Assembly: GCA_903923345.1 (NCBI GenBank)
Contig: CAIXXI010000485.1
Location: 1 to 6,999 of the forward strand
From: an uncultured Burkholderiales bacterium
GTDB lineage: Bacteria > Pseudomonadota > Gammaproteobacteria > Burkholderiales > Burkholderiaceae_E
Reading direction: 5' to 3'
Length of the DNA stretch: 6,999 nucleotides
The notes beneath the pieces are model-generated. The model was given only the letters and a program-made list of their open reading frames with translations. It ran no database searches and was not told the DNA's origin. The position numbers and the translations under genes are program-made. Within the stretch, counting starts at the first letter, position 1; each line of letters opens with the position of its first letter. This document shows, piece after piece, positions 1-5,872 of this stretch.

Positions 1-1020
1 AGTGCCGATGCGGGCGGCATCTGCACACCAGACTTCAGCGGCAAGTTCGGCCATCCGCATGCCAACAAATTGCCAGCGACGCGCGCTCCATGGCCAGGCG
101 CGATGAAAGTCGGTCACAAACACACCGATCACCACCGCATCGGTCGGCAGGTTTTCGGGCAACTCGCCCAGGCTCCAGGGGTGCACCAGCCAGACGTCGC
201 GGCCCGCGACCCGATCGCCAGTGGGTGCACTCAGAAAAACCTGATCGGGCGGCTGCGCAAGCAGCGGCGGTTCGTTGAAGTCGTCGGCTTGCTGAACGGG
301 TGGCTGCGGCTCAAGGCGCGGTGTCTCATCGCGTGCGATGCGATCCAGCGCCTCATAGCTGGTGTCAATCACCGTGCCAGGGCTGTGCCAGGGCGCGGGC
401 GCATAGCGCGCGACATTGTCGGCATTGAAGAGATAGGGCTTCACGCTGCCGGTGCCGGCCACCCATTGCCAACTCAGGTGGTTACTGGCCAGATCGCCGT
501 CGAGCAGGTGCCCGTACATCCAGTCGGCCGCAACCCGCCAGTGCACTTTGCGAATGTGGACCACATAACTCGCGAGCCACATGCGGGCGTGGTTGTGCAC
601 ATAGCCGGTGGCATACAGCGCGTTCACGGCCTGGTCCACCACAGGGACTCCAGTGCAGGCACTGCGGATGTCGTTCGGAATCTCGCTCAAATAGGCGTGC
701 TCAGGCAGCAGACCCTCGTGCAGCGAGCTGAAGATGGCGTCTCCTCGATGTTCCCAGACATGCCGGTAATAGGCGCGCCAACCGAGTTCAAAGACAAACT
801 TGTCCTGGGGTCCGATCACATGCCGCGAGGCCACCCCAGACCACACCTCAGGGAGCGTGACGAAGCCATGTGTGATGTAGGGCGACAGTCTGCTGACGGC
901 CCCCTCCAATGCATTGCGAGTGCGTGCGTAGGTGCTGGGCTGGACGGCGGCAATGCGCTGCCTGGCCGCAGCCAGGGTCGGCTCGAAGCCAGGATCTGCG
1001 GCAGGGGCTGTGTCGGTCAT
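1..1020 (-). CDS. Photolyase/cryptochrome-related FAD-binding protein, C-terminus cut by window edge
   Basis: Partial gene: 340 codons from ATG at 1020, open to base 1. Residues about 10-210 match the helical FAD-binding domain of DNA photolyases and cryptochromes: SRLSPYITHG at 43-52, FELGWRAYYRHVW at 77-89, TGVPVVDQAVNAL at 123-135, TGYVHNHARMWLASY at 138-152, and DGDLASNHLSWQWVAGTGS at 174-192, the flavin-contacting core. It begins almost directly at this domain, so the usual N-terminal alpha/beta antenna domain is missing. After a proline-rich linker (about 233-260) a second region at about 275-340 (VWLVHPWSLGELP, VVIGVFV, then ARRW) faintly resembles that missing antenna domain. The role is probably blue-light flavoprotein or DNA repair; substrate unknown. 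The start overlaps the DUF2256 stop by ATGA, implying translational coupling. The family call is firm; repair activity and the nature of the second domain are inference. Confidence 0.88.
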   Translation of the reverse strand, partial: MTDTAPAADPGFEPTLAAARQRIAAVQPSTYARTRNALEGAVSRLSPYITHGFVTLPEVWSGVASRHVIGPQDKFVFELGWRAYYRHVWEHRGDAIFSSLHEGLLPEHAYLSEIPNDIRSACTGVPVVDQAVNALYATGYVHNHARMWLASYVVHIRKVHWRVAADWMYGHLLDGDLASNHLSWQWVAGTGSVKPYLFNADNVARYAPAPWHSPGTVIDTSYEALDRIARDETPRLEPQPPVQQADDFNEPPLLAQPPDQVFLSAPTGDRVAGRDVWLVHPWSLGELPENLPTDAVVIGVFVTDFHRAWPWSARRWQFVGMRMAELAAEVWCADAARIGT

Positions 1021-1205
1021 GATCGCACCGTTTCGCCACGGCCCGACTTGTTGCGACGACAGGCCTCGGAACAGTACTTCACATTGGCCCAGTTCTTGGC
1101 CCAGCGCCGCCGCCAGCTCATGGGTAGCCCGCAGGCCTCACAGGGCTTGCTCGGCAAGGCCGCCTTGTTGCCTCGAAAAGAAGGGGTGCGCGACGACGTC
1201 ATCAT
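1017..1205 (-). CDS. DUF2256 small zinc-knuckle protein
   Basis: A 62-residue protein with the DUF2256 signature: CEAC at 22-25, a tryptophan-rich basic stretch WRRRWAKNW at 31-39, and KYCSEAC at 43-49. Cysteines 22, 25, 45 and 49 form a plausible single zinc site of treble-clef type. Length is typical of this short family. No enzymatic function is established. DUF2256 genes are often found beside, or fused to, photolyase/cryptochrome-like genes, and here the stop overlaps the photolyase start by four bases (ATGA), so the two are probably made together. The start could be either of two consecutive ATGs (1205 or 1202); only a weak GGA lies upstream. It follows the acyl-CoA synthetase stop by 39 bases, so it probably relies on transcription from the upstream genes. 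Confidence 0.87.
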   Translation of the reverse strand: MMTSSRTPSFRGNKAALPSKPCEACGLPMSWRRRWAKNWANVKYCSEACRRNKSGRGETVRS

Positions 1206-1244
1206 GAATCCGGTTCGTGATCCGCTGCCTGCGCCGGAAGTGCG

Positions 1245-2759
1245 TCAATCCCTGGGCAGCGCATGCTTGGTGACCTTGCCCGTTGCGTTGTGCGGCAGCT
1301 CCTTCACGAAACGAACCGTCTTGGGCACTTTGAATCGCGCCAGATTGCGCCCGCAGTGCTCAAGCACATCGTCGATGGTCAGCATGGCGCCCTCCTTGAG
1401 CACGATGAACGCGCGCCCCACTTCGCCCCACTTGTCATCAGCGATGCCGATGACGGCCGCTTCAGCGACCTGCGCAAGACGATAAAGCGTGTCTTCAACT
1501 TCAGCCGGATAGACGTTCTCGCCGCCCGAGATGAACATGTCCTTCCAGCGGTCGACGATGTAGTAGAAGCCTTCGTCATCCACATACGCTGCATCCCCGG
1601 TGTGCAACCAGCCATCGACGAGCGTGGTCTTGTTGGCTTCGGGGCGGCGCCAGTAGCCGGGGGTGACCGTGGGCCCCTTGATCAGCAACTCGCCGGTCTG
1701 ATTCGGGGGCAGTGCCTTGCCCTGATCATCGACAATCTTGAGCTCTGCATGCAGCACCTGCTGACCCGAAGAACCGATCTTGTCCAGGGCGCGTGACTGG
1801 CTGAGCAAGGTCCCGAGGGTGCAGGTCTCGGTCATGCCCCAGCCCTGCTGAAAAAGCACACCTTTGTCGGCATACAGCTTGAGCAGTGCGATCGGAGAGG
1901 CCGCCCCGCCGATGCCGACACTGACCAGATGATCGAAGCGGGCTTGTTCAAAGCCCGGCAGCTGACTGATGAACAGGAAGTTCGTGGGCACACCGAACAC
2001 ATGCGTGATGCCCTGGGCCGGATCGGCCAGCAGGTCCAGTGCATGCTGCGGATCGAACTGACGCATGACCACCAGCGGCGCGCCCAGGTGAAAACAGGGC
2101 ATCGCATACAGGCAGATGCCGCCCACGTGAAATTGCGGCAGGTAGGTCAGGCCCTTCGATCGGCTGGTGAGGTCGGTCTTCATCGACGCGTTGACCGCGT
2201 TGAAGAACTGCGCCCCATACGTGATCTGCGCACCCTTGGGCCGACCGGTGGTGCCGGAGGTGTACATCAGCACCCAGACGTCGTCCTGGCGCGGCCGATG
2301 CCGTTGACCCAAGGCGCGGTTCGCAGCGATGGCGCGCTCATAGTCGCTGTCGGCGCCGTCGCGTTTGAGCAGCGTCACCGGGATCTTGCAGCGGCGCTTC
2401 AGTTCGGCGGCCTGCTCGCTGAACTCCTCGCTGTAAAAAAGCACGCGCGGTTCGGCGTCATGAATAATGAATTCCAGCTCGGGCACCGCCAACCGCCAGT
2501 TGAGCGGCAGGTGGATGGCCCCGATTCGAGGCGCAGCAAAAATGATTTCGTTGTTGTCGGTGGAGTTGTGGCACAGGGTGGCCACGCGATCGCCAGGCAG
2601 TACGCCCGCTTCACCCTGGAGATAGCCGGCGAGTGCCTCGACGCGCCGATGCATCTGAAGAGAGGTGAACGATCTGCCTGAATGCAGGTCCTGTTGCGCC
2701 AGGCTGTCAGGCGCGTAGGACGCGTGGTGCTCGATCCAGTCGTAGTGCTGGACGTCCAT
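1245..2759 (-). CDS. AMP-forming acyl-CoA synthetase (class I adenylate-forming, FadD-like)
   Basis: A full-length 504-residue enzyme of the ANL superfamily, expected to activate a carboxylic acid to acyl-AMP and then acyl-CoA in the cytoplasm. Motifs in order: phosphate-binding loop YTSGTTGRPKG (166-176), QQGWGMTET (304-312), WLHTGDA (384-390), the hinge region DRWKDMFISGGENVYP (403-418), and the C-terminal NATGKVTK (491-498) with the expected catalytic lysine K495. All key motifs are intact. The length fits medium/long-chain or aromatic acyl-CoA ligases; the substrate cannot be read from sequence. An AGGAG at 2767-2771, seven bases before ATG, supports the start. The neighbour upstream in the same direction is an HCCA isomerase-like gene 92 bases away, suggesting a role in aromatic, steroid or fatty-acid breakdown. 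Alternative: a benzoate- or cinnamate-type CoA ligase. Confidence 0.95.
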   Translation of the reverse strand: MDVQHYDWIEHHASYAPDSLAQQDLHSGRSFTSLQMHRRVEALAGYLQGEAGVLPGDRVATLCHNSTDNNEIIFAAPRIGAIHLPLNWRLAVPELEFIIHDAEPRVLFYSEEFSEQAAELKRRCKIPVTLLKRDGADSDYERAIAANRALGQRHRPRQDDVWVLMYTSGTTGRPKGAQITYGAQFFNAVNASMKTDLTSRSKGLTYLPQFHVGGICLYAMPCFHLGAPLVVMRQFDPQHALDLLADPAQGITHVFGVPTNFLFISQLPGFEQARFDHLVSVGIGGAASPIALLKLYADKGVLFQQGWGMTETCTLGTLLSQSRALDKIGSSGQQVLHAELKIVDDQGKALPPNQTGELLIKGPTVTPGYWRRPEANKTTLVDGWLHTGDAAYVDDEGFYYIVDRWKDMFISGGENVYPAEVEDTLYRLAQVAEAAVIGIADDKWGEVGRAFIVLKEGAMLTIDDVLEHCGRNLARFKVPKTVRFVKELPHNATGKVTKHALPRD

Positions 2760-2766
2760 CGGGTGT

Positions 2767-2771
2767 CTCCT
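2767..2771 (-). promoter_or_regulatory. Ribosome binding site of the acyl-CoA synthetase gene
   Basis: AGGAG on the minus strand with a seven-base spacer to the ATG at 2759. It is a strong Shine-Dalgarno match and fixes the start, giving this gene its own translation signal although it is probably transcribed with the isomerase gene. Confidence 0.75.
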
Positions 2772-2778
2772 GCTGCGG

Positions 2779-2791
2779 CGACCTGAGGTCG
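2779..2791. repeat. Short perfect inverted repeat in the acyl-CoA synthetase leader
   Basis: A 13-base perfect palindrome, CGACCT-G-AGGTCG, ends 20 bases upstream of the acyl-CoA synthetase start codon, just before its ribosome binding site. It could be an operator half-site pair or a small leader hairpin. It is short enough to arise by chance in GC-rich DNA, and no second copy was seen. Confidence 0.3.
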
Positions 2792-2851
2792 GCTTGTGTG
2801 CGGGACCGTATCACACCCGGCAAGGGTGCCGCGCGGTGGCCATTTTCAATT

Positions 2852-3472
2852 TCAGCGGGCGCCCTGGTACGTGCCCAGCAGGGCATCTTCGACGAAGTCC
2901 ATACGGTCCTTGCCCCAGAAAAGCTCATCACCCACGGCCATTATGGGTACACCGAACACCCCGCGCGCGAGTCCTGCATTCGTGCTGTCGATCAGCGCCT
3001 GTCGCACCTCCTCGCTTTCACTGCGGGCTTCGAATGCCGCCGGGTCCACCCCCAGTTCGGCGGCAATCCGGCGCAGGCCGCTGTATTCGGCGATGGAGGC
3101 ATCGTTGCGCTCCCAATAGGCGGTCATCACCGCCTCGACATAGTCCCGCTCCAGATTCCAGTGGCGCATGGCGATCGAGCCACGCAGCGCCCGACTGGTT
3201 TTGATCGGAAACGTGTCGGGCATTCGAAAGGGCAGGTCGTATTTCAGGGCCCAGCGCTCCAGGTCCCGAATGCGATTGGCAAATTTTGCCGGGGGTTCGT
3301 CCATCAGCACGTACTGATGGGCCCGAAACACATGCCCCAGATTGAAAGGGTGCAGCACCAGGCGTGCGCCGGTGCGGTTCAGGATCGGCTCAATCAGTTT
3401 GAGCGCGAAATAGGTATTGGTGCTGCCGGTGTCCCAATACAGATCAACGATGCGTTCAGGTGCCTGTGTCAT
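2852..3472 (-). CDS. 2-hydroxychromene-2-carboxylate isomerase-like DsbA-family protein (kappa-GST fold)
   Basis: A 206-residue protein of the HCCA isomerase/DsbA-like thioredoxin-fold family. The N-terminus VDLYWDTGSTNTYFA (9-23) corresponds to the family opening that usually reads D-x-x-SP-x-SY; S17 aligns with the serine that contacts glutathione in NahD-type enzymes. The helical insertion follows, then the late thioredoxin strand GVFGVP (171-176) with the conserved cis-proline, a glycine turn and FWGKDRMDFV (185-194), a hallmark ending. Family members isomerise 2-hydroxychromene-2-carboxylate in naphthalene breakdown using glutathione, but many paralogues sit in other aromatic or steroid pathways, so the substrate is uncertain. 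GGAG at 3481-3484, eight bases before ATG, supports the start. It is the first gene of the minus-strand row. No signal peptide; cytoplasmic. Confidence 0.9.
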   Translation of the reverse strand: MTQAPERIVDLYWDTGSTNTYFALKLIEPILNRTGARLVLHPFNLGHVFRAHQYVLMDEPPAKFANRIRDLERWALKYDLPFRMPDTFPIKTSRALRGSIAMRHWNLERDYVEAVMTAYWERNDASIAEYSGLRRIAAELGVDPAAFEARSESEEVRQALIDSTNAGLARGVFGVPIMAVGDELFWGKDRMDFVEDALLGTYQGAR

Positions 3473-3488
3473 GCCGGAGTCTCCAAGG

Positions 3489-3500
3489 CTGAAGCTTCAG
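3489..3500. repeat. Perfect 12-base palindrome upstream of the isomerase-like gene
   Basis: CTGAAGCTTCAG is perfectly self-complementary and lies 16 bases upstream of the isomerase start, just outside its GGAG. It would fall inside the mRNA leader if transcription starts near 3568. It may be a regulator binding site or a weak hairpin; it does not match the palindrome at 2779-2791. Confidence 0.3.
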
Positions 3501-3574
3501 GGTACAGGGCTGGCTTGGCAGCGGCCGCGCCAGCTGCGTTGAAAACGAAGAGCCGCGCGAAACTCAGACGCTTG

Positions 3575-3602
3575 AATTGACCTTCAGCGTGCCTGATGTC
3601 AA
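3575..3602 (-). promoter_or_regulatory. Candidate sigma-70 type promoter for the minus-strand block
   Basis: On the minus strand a perfect TTGACA (3602-3597) is followed after 16 bases by TCAATT (3580-3575), a three-of-six match to TATAAT. Transcription would start near 3568, giving a leader of about 95 bases before the isomerase gene. The -35 is strong and the -10 weak, so the call is tentative. Confidence 0.3.
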
Positions 3603-3628
3603 AGTGACGCGATGTATATTTTGACTCC

Positions 3629-3633
3629 AGGAG
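3629..3633 (+). promoter_or_regulatory. Ribosome binding site of the YHYH lipoprotein gene
   Basis: AGGAG with a six-base spacer to the ATG at 3640. It selects this ATG over the in-frame ATG at 3700 (residue 21), which would cut away most of the signal peptide. Confidence 0.75.
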
Positions 3634-3639
3634 TGGTCA

Positions 3640-4737
3640 ATGCAAGCCAGTCGATCCCCTTCCCATCGCTTCAACACGGCTGGCTTGAGTTTCAGCCTGA
3701 TGTTCGCGTCGTCGGCGATATTGATTGCTTGCGGTGGGTCGGACTCCAGCACTCAATCCGATCCTGGCACGCCAACGACCATGGTGACCGCTGTGAACGG
3801 AGTGAGTGCACGGACCTGTGCTCAAGACGCTCAGTGTCTTGATTTCACGACTCCCGTCGGCTTTGGGACGATCGCCCAAGTGGCTTCAACACTGAGCCAG
3901 GCCGCAACCCCCTGGACGAATACCAGCACGAACATCATCACGAATTCCAAGATTCCCCATGTCAATGGATCTGTGGATGCGGCGTATTACGACAAGGCGG
4001 GCAGTGTTTTCAGCATGAGAACCGACGCAAACTACCGATACTTTTCGGGCAACGGTTTGCCCAATACGAAAATGGGAATCTTTCCAGTGCAATCAGGCAC
4101 TGCTGCTTATGATTATTACCATGCATTACCAGGTGGGGTCGATCCAAACGGCGCTCCTTACACGCCGACCGGCAAGGCGGATGAGATTCCAATTTCCGCC
4201 TACGATCTGACCAGCCAGATACCATTGAATCCTGTCGCGACCGGCTATTACCCGATCAACTCTCTGATCGTTGGAATCACCTTGACCGGAGCGGTCTGGC
4301 ACATTGAATACGCTAATGATTCAACTGGCAATTGGTTTAGTCCAATCAACGCCCTGCCAATGGACCAATGCTGGGGTCATCCCTATTCAAACCAGTACCA
4401 TCTCCACGGTTACTCCTGGAAATGCTTCCCCAATCAGGGAACAAGCGGCCAATCCCCGGTGTTTGGCTTTGCGCTGGATGGCTTCCCCATTACTGGGCCT
4501 CGCGGCAGCGACGGAAAGATGATTACAAACTCGCAGTTGGATAAATGCCACGGCATGACCTCAGAAATCACCCTGCCGGATGGGACGCGAAAGACGACAT
4601 ATCACTATGTACTTAACAACGAATTCCCCTATTCTGTTGGCTGCTTCAGGGGTAAGGTGAATTATTTTCAGGCGCTTGGTTCAAATGCAATGCGTGAAAC
4701 CAATCTGCCGATTTACATCAACGCCCCGTATCCCTGA
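3640..4737 (+). CDS. YHYH-domain exported lipoprotein
   Basis: A 365-residue protein. The N-terminus has basic residues R5 and R10, a hydrophobic stretch (about 15-30) and a lipobox LIAC ending at C31, so it is a predicted lipoprotein; G at +2 fits outer-membrane sorting. A low-complexity Ser/Thr linker (about 33-48) follows. The C-terminal half carries the YHYH-family block: MDQCWGHP (241-248), YHLHG (253-257), FALDGFPITGP (277-287), LDKCHG (300-305), YHYVL (321-325) and FPYSVGCFRG (329-338). Six cysteines remain after the lipid cysteine, possibly three disulfides. The family's biochemical role is not established; its conserved histidines suggest metal binding. Both signature motifs deviate here: YHLH for the first, and YHYV for the second, where the last histidine is V324. 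It heads a row with an RCC1 protein and a multicopper oxidase, pointing to a copper- or redox-related surface function (inference). Confidence 0.87.
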   Translation: MQASRSPSHRFNTAGLSFSLMFASSAILIACGGSDSSTQSDPGTPTTMVTAVNGVSARTCAQDAQCLDFTTPVGFGTIAQVASTLSQAATPWTNTSTNIITNSKIPHVNGSVDAAYYDKAGSVFSMRTDANYRYFSGNGLPNTKMGIFPVQSGTAAYDYYHALPGGVDPNGAPYTPTGKADEIPISAYDLTSQIPLNPVATGYYPINSLIVGITLTGAVWHIEYANDSTGNWFSPINALPMDQCWGHPYSNQYHLHGYSWKCFPNQGTSGQSPVFGFALDGFPITGPRGSDGKMITNSQLDKCHGMTSEITLPDGTRKTTYHYVLNNEFPYSVGCFRGKVNYFQALGSNAMRETNLPIYINAPYP

Positions 4738-4765
4738 GGGTTAGTCTTACAAGCCGGGGTCTGCG

Positions 4766-5869
4766 GTGGGGCTCGCGGGCAATTCGCGATTTAAAATCAC
4801 TGCGATTTCAGCAGGGAAAGATCAAACCTTGGCGCTTCTGGGTTCAGGGGAAGTGTTGGGGTGGGGTGGCGCCGGCAGTGGTCGAGTCACCTCGCCTTAT
4901 ATTGATATTTGCAGTTCATTAAAAATTAAAGACGCAAAGGCTGTCTACATTACCAGGCCTTCCAGGTATATCAACATTTCGGCAGGTTACGGTGTCAGCC
5001 TGGGCATCACTGATCAGAATCAGGCATTCATCTGGGGCTTCTGTCAGGTCGGCATTGGTGGCAGAAAACCATTTTCTGAAGAGCCCACCTTCATTGATGA
5101 TATTGCCAGTCCATCCAAGGTGGTGGCCGGGCAATTTCTGTATGCTGCCATCGGTCCGGCAGGACAAGTCTACAGTTGGGGCTTCAGCACTGATGGTGCC
5201 TTGGGGCGGGTATCCAATCAGATCAACGCGTCGCCGGGATTGGTCAACCTGCCAGCGATCAGGGATATCGCAATCGGTGACAATTTCATGCTTGCATTGT
5301 CTATGGGCGGTGATCTATACGCTTGGGGAAGCAACAGTTCCGGTCAATTGGGCATCGGCCATCTGAACAATGTCATCAGCCCTCAGCCAATCCAACAGCT
5401 TCCAGCGATTCGAAGGATCGCTGCAGGTTCCACTCACGTCCTGGCGCTCACTGCAGATGGCGACGTGTTCGGCTGGGGCAGTAATCATTTCGGGCAAGTC
5501 GGCATTGTTAAAAAGTCTGAAAAAGACAGCCAAGCTTTCATCACCAGACCGCTACCTGTCCGTATACCCGAAAGGGTCGTGGCTGTTTCAGCTGGAATGC
5601 ATTATTCGCTGGCTCTCGGCTCGTCGGGGAGAGTCTATTCCTGGGGCTGGAACGGTTTGGGTCAACTGGGGCAGGGCGACCTGCAATCCCGCAGCATCCC
5701 AACGCGCATTCCTGGTGTATTCGGCATCAGCGAGATCTCTGCTGGTGAAGCCCATGCTGTGGCAATCGGGAAAGGCCCCTTGTTCGGATGGGGTTGTAAT
5801 GAGTCCGGGCAGTTAGGCGAATCAGCTACGAAGCAAATGACTCCAAACGCCTTCATGGCAACTGTCTAA
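4766..5869 (+). CDS. RCC1-repeat beta-propeller protein (seven repeats)
   Basis: A 367-residue protein made almost wholly of RCC1/ATS1-type repeats. Seven units of the pattern (I/V)-x-(A/S)-G ... L-A-L ... G-x-V-x-x-W-G can be read, starting near residues 14, 71, 119, 168, 218, 274 and 324, with WG pairs at 33-34, 90-91, 138-139, 187-188, 237-238, 293-294 and 342-343. That is enough for one complete seven-bladed propeller. Such proteins are binding scaffolds; bacterial members have no settled function. The start is taken as GTG at 4766, 28 bases after the YHYH stop; an in-frame stop at 4742-4744 blocks any longer reading. Upstream only a poor GGGG (4756-4759) could serve as ribosome binding site. 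No signal peptide is visible, odd between two exported proteins: it may act in the cytoplasm, or the gene may have lost its 5' end. The fold is sure, the start less so. Confidence 0.88.
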   Translation: MGLAGNSRFKITAISAGKDQTLALLGSGEVLGWGGAGSGRVTSPYIDICSSLKIKDAKAVYITRPSRYINISAGYGVSLGITDQNQAFIWGFCQVGIGGRKPFSEEPTFIDDIASPSKVVAGQFLYAAIGPAGQVYSWGFSTDGALGRVSNQINASPGLVNLPAIRDIAIGDNFMLALSMGGDLYAWGSNSSGQLGIGHLNNVISPQPIQQLPAIRRIAAGSTHVLALTADGDVFGWGSNHFGQVGIVKKSEKDSQAFITRPLPVRIPERVVAVSAGMHYSLALGSSGRVYSWGWNGLGQLGQGDLQSRSIPTRIPGVFGISEISAGEAHAVAIGKGPLFGWGCNESGQLGESATKQMTPNAFMATV

Positions 5870-5872
5870 GTC

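Larger units (their letters stand above)
3473..3639. promoter_or_regulatory. Divergent intergenic region between the two gene blocks
   Basis: This 167-base gap separates the starts of the isomerase-like gene (minus) and the YHYH lipoprotein gene (plus), so both promoters should lie here. It has a GC-rich part next to the isomerase gene (around 3510-3560, including GCGGCCGC) and an AT-richer part towards the YHYH gene (about 3570-3625). It contains a perfect -35-like hexamer for the minus strand and a TATATT at 3615-3620 that could be a plus-strand -10 box, though no good -35 accompanies the latter. No open reading frame here looks real. Confidence 0.6.

Noticed and set aside
70..1485. 471-residue open frame on the plus strand
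   Set aside because: It lies antisense to the photolyase, DUF2256 and synthetase genes, has no recognisable domain and the composition of a GC-rich shadow frame.
1929..2681. 250-residue plus-strand open frame
   Set aside because: It is antisense to the acyl-CoA synthetase, whose motifs are all intact; no family features in this frame.
2811..2832. Possible terminator hairpin between the isomerase and synthetase genes
   Set aside because: The stems around CACCC-GGCAA-GGGTG are only about five base pairs and no T-tract follows on the minus strand.
2798..3580. 260-residue plus-strand open frame
   Set aside because: It is antisense to the isomerase-like gene, which shows clear family motifs and a good ribosome binding site.
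3615..3620. TATATT as a plus-strand -10 box for the YHYH gene
   Set aside because: No matching -35 lies 16-18 bases upstream, and transcription would begin almost at the ribosome binding site; noted in the intergenic entry but not called.
4738..4765. Terminator or separate promoter between the YHYH and RCC1 genes
   Set aside because: Only 28 bases, with no stem followed by a T-tract and no promoter-like hexamers.
4766..5869. RCC1 repeats as a DNA-level tandem repeat
   Set aside because: The repetition is at the protein level only; units differ too much in bases and spacing (about 48-57 codons) to be a recent DNA repeat.
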